Below are positions 10,910-18,844 of a DNA stretch of 64,000 nucleotides, one piece after another. Source of the stretch: an uncultured Hyphomicrobiales bacterium (GTDB lineage Bacteria; Pseudomonadota; Alphaproteobacteria; Rhizobiales; Devosiaceae); contig CAIKKY010000007.1 in assembly GCA_903828145.1 (NCBI GenBank), positions 248,001 through 312,000 on the forward strand. The letters are read 5' to 3'. The position numbers were made by a program, and so were the translations under genes. Each line of letters begins with the position of its first letter. The first letter of the stretch is position 1. The notes below the pieces were generated by a model that saw only the letters and a list, made by a program, of their open reading frames with translations, was not told the origin of the DNA and searched no databases.

Positions 10910-11611
10910 TCACTGAGCCTTTTGGTCGCCACAAACGCGCAAGGCAAGCCCCATCATCGCCGTCTCACTGGACGCGTTCGCGACATTGGTCTTTGCGAAA
11001 TGGGCATTGCGCGCGACTTCGGCAATAGTTGAAGACAGACAGAGCGCCTGCATAGCGCGCCGTATAGACGGCGATGTGAGGGCAACGAACCGTTCGACCG
11101 CCCGAACCGAATAGAGCAGCACAGCCTGAATGGCGCCCTGCGTCAGCATCGCCTCCGCCTCCACCGGCAGGGCCGGAACAGGCTCCATGTCATAGACTTC
11201 GACCAGCACAGTATCGATCCCAGGGCCGAGAAGCGCGGCCAGATCGCCCGTCCGGTCGCGACCAGCGAGATAGAGAACCCGCCGCGGCGCATGCGCGGCA
11301 ATCAGCGGTGCGAGCCGCGCCATGCCGCCATCGGCGCTCGTAACAGTGTTGAACCCCTCGGCGCGGGCCAGTGCCGCCGTACGGTCGCCCACGGCAAACA
11401 GCGGCAGGTGCCGATAGGGCTGAAGCCGCCCCTGAAGCGCCCGCAGCGCGTTGGCGCTGGTGATCGCCACCGCGTCAAAGCTGCCGTCGGGCAGAGGTGC
11501 GGACAGGGGACGCAGCGTAAAGAGCGGCGCGGCGACGGCGCTGAGTCCCAGCGCCCCGAGGCGCTCCACGGTCGTGCTGGCATCGGGTTCGGGCCGGGTG
11601 ACCAGCAGCAT
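10910..11611 (-). CDS. hemD: Uroporphyrinogen-III synthase HemD
   Basis: HemD cyclises and inverts ring D of hydroxymethylbilane to uroporphyrinogen III. The 233-residue product starts MLLVTRPEPDASTTVERL and has the diverged bilobal HEM4 pattern, including FDAVAITSANALRAL, a short hinge near FAVGDRTAALA, and LLYSVRAVERFVAL. I start it at the ATG at 11611, ten bases after the hemC stop; upstream codons overlap hemC and show no family likeness. Sequence conservation in this family is low, so the operon position adds much of the support. Confidence 0.9.
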   Translation of the reverse strand: MLLVTRPEPDASTTVERLGALGLSAVAAPLFTLRPLSAPLPDGSFDAVAITSANALRALQGRLQPYRHLPLFAVGDRTAALARAEGFNTVTSADGGMARLAPLIAAHAPRRVLYLAGRDRTGDLAALLGPGIDTVLVEVYDMEPVPALPVEAEAMLTQGAIQAVLLYSVRAVERFVALTSPSIRRAMQALCLSSTIAEVARNAHFAKTNVANASSETAMMGLALRVCGDQKAQ

Positions 11612-11621
11612 CTGTGTTAGA

Positions 11622-12557
11622 CTACCCCTTGAACGCGGCCAGAAAGGCCGGTCCTGCCGCCTCCTTGAGGCGTTCGCCAAGGTCCGCGCCCAACCGGGCG
11701 GCCGCGTCACGCGGGCCGCTGATGCTGTCGCGGAACCAGGTCTCCCCCGAGGGCGACAGGATTTCCGCGCTCAGAGTGCACGAAACCTCGTTCAATTCGG
11801 TAAACGCGCCAATAGGGGTCCGGCACGATCCATCCAGCGTGGCGAGCAGGGCGCGTTCCGCCGCAATGGCCATGGCGGTTGGGCCATGGTTGAGCGGCGC
11901 GATAAACCCGCCGGTGCGGGCATCATCACCGCGAATTTCAAGGCCAATGGCGCCTTGCGCCGGGGCCGGCAGAAAGACGGCGGGATCGAGATAGGAGGAA
12001 ACCCGGTTCGCCTTCTCCAACCGGTGCAGCCCGGCGGCGGCCAATAGCGTCGCGTCTGCCACGCCCGCCTCGAGCTTCGCCAGCCGCGTATCCACATTGC
12101 CGCGAAACGGCACGATGCTGAGATCGGGGCGCGCGCGCCTCATTTGAGCGGCGCGACGGATCGACGAGGACCCGAGCCGAGCCCCCTGCGGCAAGTCCGC
12201 CAGCGTGGGATAGGCGAGCGAAACAAAGGCATCGCGCACATCCTCTCGCTCCAGAAACGCCGCCAGCACCAGCCCGGGCGGCAGCTCAGACGCCATGTCC
12301 TTGCTGGAATGCACGCCGATATCAATCGCTCCGGCCATCAGGGCGGCTTCGATTTCCTTCGAAAACAGGCCTTTGCCGCCCGCCTCGCTGAGCGGCCGGT
12401 CAGTCAACCGATCGCCCGAGGTGCTGATGGTGATGATCTCGATGGTAGCCGTCGGCACGCCATGCGCCTCAGCGAGCAGCCGCTGTACGAGATGCGCCTG
12501 ATACAGCGCCAGAAGCGATCCGCGCGTGCCAATGCGGAGAAAGGGGGCCGATTGCAT
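11622..12557 (-). CDS. hemC: Porphobilinogen deaminase (hydroxymethylbilane synthase)
   Basis: HemC polymerises four porphobilinogen units into hydroxymethylbilane in haem synthesis. The 311-residue sequence opens with [13 protein letters not shown], has [33 protein letters not shown] and the dipyrromethane cofactor cysteine in [11 protein letters not shown]. Length and motifs match the family. It is the first gene of the haem operon on this strand and diverges from tsaD with a 72-base gap that must hold both promoters. Confidence 0.97.
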   Translation of the reverse strand: MQSAPFLRIGTRGSLLALYQAHLVQRLLAEAHGVPTATIEIITISTSGDRLTDRPLSEAGGKGLFSKEIEAALMAGAIDIGVHSSKDMASELPPGLVLAAFLEREDVRDAFVSLAYPTLADLPQGARLGSSSIRRAAQMRRARPDLSIVPFRGNVDTRLAKLEAGVADATLLAAAGLHRLEKANRVSSYLDPAVFLPAPAQGAIGLEIRGDDARTGGFIAPLNHGPTAMAIAAERALLATLDGSCRTPIGAFTELNEVSCTLSAEILSPSGETWFRDSISGPRDAAARLGADLGERLKEAAGPAFLAAFKG

Positions 12558-12629
12558 TTCGACAAAGACCTCTATAGGCGAGAAGGCGGGTTTGGGCTTA
12601 CCCCCAACGCGTCCCTTCGGGCAAGGTTG

Positions 12630-13688
12630 ATGAAGCTTCTCGGCATCGAAACGAGCTGCGACGAAACGGCTGCCGCCATTGTGGCTCGGTCACCCGATGG
12701 CCGGGGCACGATCCTGTCCAATATTGTGCGCAGTCAGCTCGACGAGCATGCGCCCTATGGCGGCGTAGTGCCGGAGCTTGCGGCGCGTGCCCATGTGAGC
12801 CATCTCGACCACATCATTACCCGCGCGCTCAGCGAGGCCAATGTCGCGCTTTCCGATCTCGATGGCATCGCCGCCACAGCGGGGCCAGGGCTGATTGGCG
12901 GCGTTCTGGTGGGCCTGACCACCGCCAAGGCCATTGCGGCCGCGACCAACAAGCCGCTGATTGCCGTCAACCATCTCGAAGCCCATGCACTGACCGCGCG
13001 GCTGACCGACAATATTCCGTTTCCCTATCTGATGCTGCTGGTCTCCGGCGGGCATAGCCAGTTCGTGCTGGTGCGCGGTGTGGGCGATTACGAGCGCTGG
13101 GGCACGACGATCGACGATGCTTTGGGCGAGGCCTTCGACAAGGTGGCAAAGCTCCTTGGCCTTGGTGTTCCCGGCGGCCCCGCCGTCGAAAAGCTGGCGC
13201 AATCGGGCGATGCGCGCCGCTTCGCGTTCCCCCGGCCCCTGCTCAACCAGCCCGGGCTCGATTTTTCCTTTTCCGGCCTGAAGACCGCCGTGCGCCTGGC
13301 CGCTGAACACGCAGCCCCGCTCAGCAATCAGGACGCCGCTGATATTGCGGCGAGCTTTCAGGCCACCGTCGCAAAGGTCGTGGAGACGCGGGCGCGTTCG
13401 GCGCTGGTGCGTCTTAGGACTACACACCCCGAAGCCCCGGCGCGTCTTGTCGTCGCTGGCGGCGTGGCAGCCAACCGCACGATTGCGGCGGCGCTGGCGC
13501 GAGCCACGGCAGACGCGGGGGCCGATCTGGTGGTTCCGCCCATTCCCCTGTGCACCGACAATGGCGTGATGGTGGCCTGGGCCGGTGCCGAGCGGCTGGC
13601 GCTGGGCGCCTCGGATTCACTCGCAACCGCCGCCAAGGCCCGTTGGCCGCTCGATTCGGCGGACATGGGGGTGATCCATGCCGCTTGA
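12630..13688 (+). CDS. tsaD: tRNA threonylcarbamoyladenosine transferase TsaD
   Basis: TsaD transfers the threonylcarbamoyl group to A37 of ANN-decoding tRNAs, working with TsaB and TsaE. The 352-residue protein starts [16 protein letters not shown] and has the metal-binding histidines of NHLEAHA (His115, His119), the glycine-rich [11 protein letters not shown] phosphate loop and the C-terminal [12 protein letters not shown] and [12 protein letters not shown] motifs. I chose the ATG at 12630 because the family begins [12 protein letters not shown]. It overlaps gpsA by 11 bases. Confidence 0.97.
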   Translation: MKLLGIETSCDETAAAIVARSPDGRGTILSNIVRSQLDEHAPYGGVVPELAARAHVSHLDHIITRALSEANVALSDLDGIAATAGPGLIGGVLVGLTTAKAIAAATNKPLIAVNHLEAHALTARLTDNIPFPYLMLLVSGGHSQFVLVRGVGDYERWGTTIDDALGEAFDKVAKLLGLGVPGGPAVEKLAQSGDARRFAFPRPLLNQPGLDFSFSGLKTAVRLAAEHAAPLSNQDAADIAASFQATVAKVVETRARSALVRLRTTHPEAPARLVVAGGVAANRTIAAALARATADAGADLVVPPIPLCTDNGVMVAWAGAERLALGASDSLATAAKARWPLDSADMGVIHAA

Positions 13689-14646
13689 TCATGTTGCAGT
13701 CATCGGCGCCGGGGCCTGGGGCACCGCACTGGCGCAGGCCGCGGCAACGGCCGGACGGACTGTCACACTGGTGGGCCGCGATGCCGCCGTGGTGGACGAG
13801 GTGAACACCCGCCATCGCAACAGCCCGCATCTGGGCGATCTGCCGCTCGCCCCCACTCTGCGGGCAAGTCTCGATCTGCCGAACGCCGATCTGGTTCTCC
13901 TCGCCGTGCCGGCGCAACAGAGCCGGACGGTGCTGAACCGCTTCCATACGGGTCTTTCAGGCAAGCCCGTGGTGTTGACCGCCAAGGGCCTTGAGACCGG
14001 CACCCTGCGGCGGCAGAGCGAAATTCTGTTCGAATGCGTGCCCTCGGCTACGCCCTATGTGCTCTCTGGCCCCAGTTTTGCGGCCGATGTCGCGCTGGGC
14101 CGCCCCACCGCCGTAACGCTGGCGGGCGATGATGAAGCGCTCACGGCGCACATTGCCGCGGCGCTCGCGGGCCCGAGTTTCCGCCCCTATGCGGCGGGTG
14201 ACCGGTTGGGTGTCGAACTCGCCGGGGCGCTCAAAAACATCTATGCGCTGGCCTGCGGCGCCGTTGACGGGGCGGGGCTCGGCGCCTCAACGCGGTCGGC
14301 CCTGATCGCGCGCGCGTTTGCCGAAATGACCCGGCTGGTCGTTGCTCTCGGCGGACAGGCCACGACCTTGACCGGCCTCGCCGGGTTGGGCGACCTGACG
14401 CTTAGTTGCACATCCACGCAATCGCGCAACTATCGTTTTGGGGCGGCACTCGGCGCCAACCGCTCAACCGGGACCATCGGGCTCGCCGAAGGCGTGATGA
14501 CCGCGCCGGTCGCTCAGGCCCTTGCCCGCGAAGTCCGGATCGAAGCGCCCTTGATCGACGCCGTGAACCTGCTTTTATCGGGCACAACCACCATTGCTGA
14601 AATTGTCGGCGGCCTCATGGCCCGGCCGCTTAAACGGGAGACCTGA
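13678..14646 (+). CDS. gpsA: Glycerol-3-phosphate dehydrogenase [NAD(P)+]
   Basis: GpsA reduces dihydroxyacetone phosphate to sn-glycerol 3-phosphate for phospholipid synthesis. The 322-residue sequence has the N-terminal NAD(P) fold [31 protein letters not shown], the catalytic lysine region [15 protein letters not shown] and [14 protein letters not shown]. It follows tsaD with an 11-base overlap and directly abuts the YciI-like gene (TGAATG), so a tsaD-gpsA-yciI-EVE operon is likely. Confidence 0.97.
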   Translation: MPLDHVAVIGAGAWGTALAQAAATAGRTVTLVGRDAAVVDEVNTRHRNSPHLGDLPLAPTLRASLDLPNADLVLLAVPAQQSRTVLNRFHTGLSGKPVVLTAKGLETGTLRRQSEILFECVPSATPYVLSGPSFAADVALGRPTAVTLAGDDEALTAHIAAALAGPSFRPYAAGDRLGVELAGALKNIYALACGAVDGAGLGASTRSALIARAFAEMTRLVVALGGQATTLTGLAGLGDLTLSCTSTQSRNYRFGAALGANRSTGTIGLAEGVMTAPVAQALAREVRIEAPLIDAVNLLLSGTTTIAEIVGGLMARPLKRET

Positions 14647-14934
14647 ATGCACTACGCCATTGTTGCCTATGACAAGCCGAACTCGCTCGCACGCCGCATG
14701 GAGATCCGCCCCGCTCACCTCGCGCACCTCGATACGCTGGGCGACCGGCTGGTGCTCGCCGGGCCGTTCCTCGATGAGAAGGGCGACATGCTGGGCAGCT
14801 TCATGGTGATTACCGCCGATAGCCAGGCGGATGCCGAGGCCACGTTCGGCCGCGACCCCTTCATCACGGGCGGCCTGTTCGACTCGATCACCATCAAGCC
14901 GTGGAAGCTCGGCATCAACAACACCAACAAGTAA
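14647..14934 (+). CDS. YciI-like protein
   Basis: The 95-residue protein matches the YciI family of ferredoxin-like alpha/beta dimers: MHYAIVAYDKPNSLARRMEIRPAHLAHLD carries the conserved R-x-x-H region, followed by LVLAGPFLDEKGDMLGSFMV and ADAEATFGRDPFITGGLF with the conserved D-P-F. Several members are small degradative or lyase-like enzymes, but no substrate can be given. The start codon follows the gpsA stop with no gap, and an EVE-domain gene comes next; this gpsA-yciI-EVE order is common in alphaproteobacteria. Confidence 0.88.
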   Translation: MHYAIVAYDKPNSLARRMEIRPAHLAHLDTLGDRLVLAGPFLDEKGDMLGSFMVITADSQADAEATFGRDPFITGGLFDSITIKPWKLGINNTNK

Positions 14935-14943
14935 GGCCCGCTC

Positions 14944-15366
14944 ATGGCCCACTGGCTGATGAAATCCGAACCCAATGTGCTCTCTTACGACGATGTTGTG
15001 ACCAAGGGCGTGCCCGAGGAGTGGCATTCGGTCCGCAACTATGCCGCGCGCAACAATATGAAGGCGATGCAGCTGGGCGACGAGGCGTTCTTCTACCACT
15101 CGGTGGAAGGCAAGGAGATTGTCGGCATCATCCGGGTGGCCACTTTGGCCCACCCGGATTCAACCGCTGAGCTGAAAGACGGCAAAGTGGTATGGGAATG
15201 CGTGGACGTGCTGCCGGTCCGCAAGCTGAAGCGCCCGGTGACGCTGGCGGACATCAAGGCCAACCCAAATCTTCAGGATATGGCGCTGATCAAACTCTCG
15301 CGCCTCTCCGTGTCGCCCGTCACCGACGCCGAATGGGCCGAAGTGCTGCGCATGGCGGGCGAATAG
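14944..15366 (+). CDS. EVE domain protein (thymocyte nuclear protein 1-like)
   Basis: The 140-residue product is a single EVE domain of the PUA-like superfamily. It starts HWLMKSEPNVLSYDD, continues with WHSVRNYAARNNMKAMQLGDEAFFYHS and IVGIIRVATLAHPDS, and ends with a KRPVTLADIKANP helix. EVE domains recognise modified nucleotides, mainly in DNA and perhaps RNA. As the last gene of the tsaD-gpsA operon, it lies next to a tRNA-modification gene, which suggests but does not prove an RNA-related ligand. Confidence 0.9.
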   Translation: MAHWLMKSEPNVLSYDDVVTKGVPEEWHSVRNYAARNNMKAMQLGDEAFFYHSVEGKEIVGIIRVATLAHPDSTAELKDGKVVWECVDVLPVRKLKRPVTLADIKANPNLQDMALIKLSRLSVSPVTDAEWAEVLRMAGE

Positions 15367-15368
15367 GG

Positions 15369-15896
15369 TCAGGCGGCGACAGCATTCTGGATCAGGCTCG
15401 CGGCCATCGGCACCGTTATGTCACCGTGGTTGGCGAGATATTGATTGAGCGCCCGGGAAATGCGGGCCCGACCCAGCTCGCCCTGCGGCAGGGTTTTCTG
15501 TTTGGCAAACCACTCCGCGACCTCAACCCAATCCCACAGGGGACTGGCGGAGGTAATGCGCGCCACCGGCGACGGGAAGCCCGACGCTCGCTCTCCGGTG
15601 ACGTAATGGGTCACGGCAGCTTTCGTCAGGTGGGCCCGTTCCGCAATTTCGCTGCGGCTGACGAGGAAATCCGGCTCAAAGCGCTCGATATGCGCCCCAG
15701 TCTTCAACACATCCGCAAGGGCAGACCCGAGCGCCTGCGCAAAATCCGGCGCCGCCCGCGTGAAGCTGACGGCGACGAGGCCATTAACGAGCATCAGCGT
15801 GGCATCATCGCACCCGGCTTCAAAGAACCGGTCCTCGAAATCTTGGGCCGAAGCGTCGACCCCCGAGACGATCAGTGTGAAGTCGTGGTCATTCAT
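15369..15896 (-). CDS. Helix-turn-helix protein, second gene of a small two-gene module (possible antitoxin-type partner)
   Basis: The 175-residue protein has an N-terminal alpha/beta part (FTLIVSGVDASAQDFEDRF, then EAGCDDATLMLVNGLVAVSF) and a helix-turn-helix at about residues 80-110 in FLVSRSEIAERAHLTKAAVTHYV. The C-terminal half includes SPLWDWVEVAEWFAKQ. Similar proteins, often paired with a small Cys/His-containing protein, are to my knowledge common but uncharacterised. Its ATG overlaps the stop of the upstream small gene by eight bases, so translation is coupled. The DNA-binding part plus the palindrome at the start of the pair points to autoregulation. A toxin-antitoxin role is a hypothesis. 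Confidence 0.7.
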   Translation of the reverse strand: MNDHDFTLIVSGVDASAQDFEDRFFEAGCDDATLMLVNGLVAVSFTRAAPDFAQALGSALADVLKTGAHIERFEPDFLVSRSEIAERAHLTKAAVTHYVTGERASGFPSPVARITSASPLWDWVEVAEWFAKQKTLPQGELGRARISRALNQYLANHGDITVPMAASLIQNAVAA

Positions 15897-16161
15897 CGTG
15901 CTCTCCCCCGTGCGGGCACTTTTTAATCAGCCGGGCGATGTGCCGAGCATGATTGCCCGCATTTTTGGGCGTTGACCAAACCGATATCTGACAGCCCGAG
16001 CGATCATTGTGGGGGCAGAGCAATCGCCCCCAGGCGTGATTGCTATCCGGCACGAAGCTCCATCCAAGAGCTTCAGCCTCTGCCACTGCCGTCTCAACGT
16101 CCTTGTCGGTATGCTGCTTCCGTCTTGGCGACGGTGGCTCTGCTAGCAATGGTGTTAACAA
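15889..16161 (-). CDS. Small Cys/His-containing protein, first gene of a two-gene module (possible toxin-type partner)
   Basis: The protein is at most 90 residues. Its conserved-looking core is AEAEALGWSFVPDSNHAWGRLLCP followed by SVWSTPKNAGNHARHIARL and a KKCPHG end, giving a compact alpha-beta-beta-beta-alpha pattern with conserved histidines and cysteines. This fold pattern recalls small RNA-binding toxins such as HicA, but I see no diagnostic HicA motif. The start is uncertain: the first possible codon is a TTG inside a palindrome, with another TTG at 16149 and a GTG at 16086 (which removes part of the expected N-terminal helix). It lies on the same strand as the SDHAF4-like gene, 36 bases away, and is followed by the helix-turn-helix gene. 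Confidence 0.65.
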   Translation of the reverse strand: MLTPLLAEPPSPRRKQHTDKDVETAVAEAEALGWSFVPDSNHAWGRLLCPHNDRSGCQISVWSTPKNAGNHARHIARLIKKCPHGGEHDE

Positions 16162-16171
16162 AAGTCAACAC
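16152..16171. promoter_or_regulatory. Inverted repeat, candidate operator of the two-gene module
   Basis: GTGTTAAC and GTCAACAC face each other across AAAA, an eight-base inverted repeat with one mismatch. It lies at the very start of the module, and its minus strand includes TTGACT, a good -35 match, so a bound repressor would block transcription. The -10 is not clear. The location in the 36-base gap makes it the obvious binding site for the module's own helix-turn-helix protein. Confidence 0.55.
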
Positions 16172-16196
16172 GGTCACACGGCAGGGTTGTTGAGTC

Positions 16197-16400
16197 TTAA
16201 AAGTCGGCCGTGAGTCCCTTGATTTCCCAGTCGCCATAGCGGGCCGGGTCGAGCCCGCCGCGGCCGCCCTTTTCGGCTTTGGCGGCGGCGGCTTTCTCGT
16301 CGATGGCGCGACGGCGCGCTTCGGCTTCGGCGAGGGCGCGTTGCGCGGCTGGAGTCAGCACCTTGGGCGCGGCTTCAGGGAGATCGACAGGATCGGACAT
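16197..16400 (-). CDS. DUF1674 / succinate dehydrogenase assembly factor 4-like protein
   Basis: The 67-residue protein has the DUF1674 layout: a helical alanine-rich middle (LTPAAQRALAEAEARRRAID) and the diagnostic C-terminus GGRGGLDPARYGDWEIKGL ending in ADF. The eukaryotic homologue SDHAF4 protects the flavinated subunit of succinate dehydrogenase during assembly; the same role is assumed in alphaproteobacteria. I prefer the ATG at 16400 (MSDPVDLPEAAP); an ATG 11 codons earlier at 16433 is possible. It is divergent from htpX. Confidence 0.8.
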   Translation of the reverse strand: MSDPVDLPEAAPKVLTPAAQRALAEAEARRRAIDEKAAAAKAEKGGRGGLDPARYGDWEIKGLTADF

Positions 16401-16479
16401 GATGGTCTTGCGGGGTTTGCTGCGGGCTCCCATTTAATGGGCGTCGCAACCACTTTTGTCGAGGTCTGGGCCAACCGCC

Positions 16480-17442
16480 ATGAACCGCAGCTTTTCCAAC
16501 CTGCTCCGCACCTCGGTGCTGATTGCCGCCATGACAGCCCTGTTCATGGGCGTCGGCTACCTGCTGGGCGGCCGCAGCGGCATGATGTTTGCGTTCCTCT
16601 TTGCGGCGGTCACCAATTTCATCGGCTACTGGAATGCCGACAAACTGGTGCTGCGCATGCAGAACGCGCGCGAAATCCCGCCCGAGGCCGCCGCCGGTCT
16701 TTACGATATGGTGGATACCTTGGCGAAGCGCGCCGGGCTTCCCACGCCGAAGGTCTATCTGATCGAGACCGACCAACCCAACGCCTTTGCCACAGGCCGC
16801 AACCCCGAAAACGCCGCTGTCGCCGTATCGCGCGGGCTGCTCGACCGGTTGGATTCGCGCGAAATCGCGGCCGTCATCAGCCACGAGCTGGCGCATATCA
16901 AAAACCGCGACACGCTCACCATGACCATTACCGCCACGCTGGCCGGGGCCATTTCCATGCTGGCGCAGTTCGGGTTTTTCTTTGGCGGCAACTCGAACAA
17001 CCGCGACAACCCGTTGGGCGGCTTTGGCGCGCTGCTGGCCATGATCGTTGCGCCGCTCGCCGCCATGCTGGTGCAGATGGCCGTGAGCCGGACCCGCGAA
17101 TATCAGGCCGATCACGATGGCGCCCTGATTGCGGGCGATCCGCGCGCCCTGGCGTCGGCGCTCGGGAAAATCTCGGCCTTTGCGCGCCAGACCGTGAATA
17201 CAGCGGCCGAACGCAACCCGGCGCAGGCGCACCTGTATATTTTCAACCCGCTCAATGGCCAGCGCATGGATAATTTGTTTGCCACCCACCCGGCGGTCGA
17301 AAACCGCATAGCCGCGCTGGAAGAAATGGCCGGGGAAGTGGTCGATAGAGACAGCAGCGGCCCCTGGGGCGGGGCATCCGGATGGCGCGTGCCCTCGACG
17401 GGACCGGTGGATCAGGGTAGACAGCGCGGTCCCTGGGGCTGA
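16480..17442 (+). CDS. htpX: Membrane zinc metalloprotease HtpX
   Basis: HtpX is an M48-family inner-membrane protease that degrades misfolded membrane proteins. The 320-residue sequence has two N-terminal membrane helices (about residues 8-50), the zinc site HELAH at residues 135-139, two further hydrophobic segments (about 148-200) and the third ligand region [21 protein letters not shown] chose the ATG at 16480, since the preceding codons do not resemble the family. It is followed after five bases by rsmB. Confidence 0.95.
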   Translation: MNRSFSNLLRTSVLIAAMTALFMGVGYLLGGRSGMMFAFLFAAVTNFIGYWNADKLVLRMQNAREIPPEAAAGLYDMVDTLAKRAGLPTPKVYLIETDQPNAFATGRNPENAAVAVSRGLLDRLDSREIAAVISHELAHIKNRDTLTMTITATLAGAISMLAQFGFFFGGNSNNRDNPLGGFGALLAMIVAPLAAMLVQMAVSRTREYQADHDGALIAGDPRALASALGKISAFARQTVNTAAERNPAQAHLYIFNPLNGQRMDNLFATHPAVENRIAALEEMAGEVVDRDSSGPWGGASGWRVPSTGPVDQGRQRGPWG

Positions 17443-17447
17443 AGCGC

Positions 17448-18755
17448 TTGAAAAAACCAAAAAATCCGCCCGGGCTCCGCCTGCGGCTCCTTGCCGCCGA
17501 ACGATTGCAGTCGGTCTTGCGGGGTGCGAATTTCGCGCCCTTTACCGTTGCCGATCTGCCTGAAGGCCGGGATCGCAGTCTGGCCAACAGGCTTGTGACC
17601 ACGGCCCTCCGCCGGCACGGGCACCTTGATCTGGTGATCAAGCGCTTTCTTGAGCGCGGCATGCCCAAGCGCAGCGGCCCGTTCGAAGCGCTCTTGCGCA
17701 TCGGCCTGACCCAGATTCTGTTTCTGCCGGATGTGGGCGACCATAGCGCGCTGTTTCTCGCCGTTGAGGCCGCCAAACGCGATACGCGCAGCCAGCACCT
17801 CGCCAAATTGCTCAATGCCACGCTGCGCCGCGGCCAGGCCGAAGCTGCACGCCTCCGCGACCTACCCGACGAAGCGCTGTTTCCGGATCATCTGCGTCAG
17901 GGCTGGGTCGCTGCCTATGGCGAGGACAAGGTTGATTACTTTACCGATGCGCTGCTCGATGGCGCACCGCTCGATCTGACGCTCAAAGACAATGACCCCG
18001 ACCTGATCGAGGCTCTGGGGGCCTCTCCTGTCATGGCCGATACGGTGCGCGTCTCCGAGCGGGACAAGCCGGTGGATTCGCTGCCTGGTTACGCCGAGGG
18101 CCGCTGGTGGGTGCAGGATGCCGCTGCGGCCATTCCGGCCCGGCTCATCACGCTGGCGCCCGGGGCCCGGGTGCTCGATCTCTGCGCCGCGCCGGGTGGC
18201 AAGACCGCGCAGCTCATCAAGGCCGGCTATCAGGTCACGGCGCTTGATAATGATCCGGTTCGCATGGAGCGGCTGAGCCAGAATCTGGCCCGGCTCGGCT
18301 ACACGGCCGATGTTGTCACCTCCGATTTGATGGCCTACACGCCCGAAGCGCGGTTCGACGCGATCCTGCTCGATGCGCCCTGCTCCGCGACCGGTACGTT
18401 TCGCCGCCATCCTGAAGTCATCTGGCACAGGGAGGCGGTCGATATTGCGGCGCGCACCCGGGTGCAGCGCAATTTCATCATGCGCGCCAAAGAATTGCTG
18501 GTGCCGGGCGGTACGCTGGTCTACTGCGTCTGTTCTCTTGAAACCGCTGAGGGCGAGGATCAGGCGAAGTGGATTACGGACACGACGGGCTTGATCCCTT
18601 TTCCCGTTCAAACCCACGAATTGCCCGAGTTTCCAGCAGCGCTCCGCGCCGATGGCACTGTCCGGACGCATCCTGGGCTTACCGTACCTGGGGAAAAACG
18701 GGGAACGCTGGATGGGTTCTTCATTGCGCGATTCCGGTCGCCCACGGATACTTGA
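17448..18755 (+). CDS. rsmB: 16S rRNA m5C967 methyltransferase RsmB (Fmu)
   Basis: RsmB methylates C967 of 16S rRNA with S-adenosylmethionine. The 435-residue product has an N-terminal NusB-like RNA-binding domain (about 1-140) and a C-terminal Rossmann methyltransferase with VLDLCAAPGGKTAQLI, the DAPCSATGTFRRHPE cysteine and the second catalytic cysteine in VYCVCSLETAEGEDQ. The start is a TTG five bases after the htpX stop (TTGAAAAAACC); no ATG fits better. Confidence 0.93.
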   Translation: MKKPKNPPGLRLRLLAAERLQSVLRGANFAPFTVADLPEGRDRSLANRLVTTALRRHGHLDLVIKRFLERGMPKRSGPFEALLRIGLTQILFLPDVGDHSALFLAVEAAKRDTRSQHLAKLLNATLRRGQAEAARLRDLPDEALFPDHLRQGWVAAYGEDKVDYFTDALLDGAPLDLTLKDNDPDLIEALGASPVMADTVRVSERDKPVDSLPGYAEGRWWVQDAAAAIPARLITLAPGARVLDLCAAPGGKTAQLIKAGYQVTALDNDPVRMERLSQNLARLGYTADVVTSDLMAYTPEARFDAILLDAPCSATGTFRRHPEVIWHREAVDIAARTRVQRNFIMRAKELLVPGGTLVYCVCSLETAEGEDQAKWITDTTGLIPFPVQTHELPEFPAALRADGTVRTHPGLTVPGEKRGTLDGFFIARFRSPTDT

Positions 18756-18844
18756 TATCCCGTTCGGGGGCACGCTTGGCCGGTTAAGAGACCCGGCGGC
18801 CCTCGTCTTGAATAGTTCCTGCGTCGGCAACGAGGCTTAAGTCA

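Noticed and set aside
16159-16161. TTG as the start of the small gene in the two-gene module
   Set aside because: It falls inside the inverted repeat and would require a near-leaderless transcript; a later start is more likely, although none is clear.
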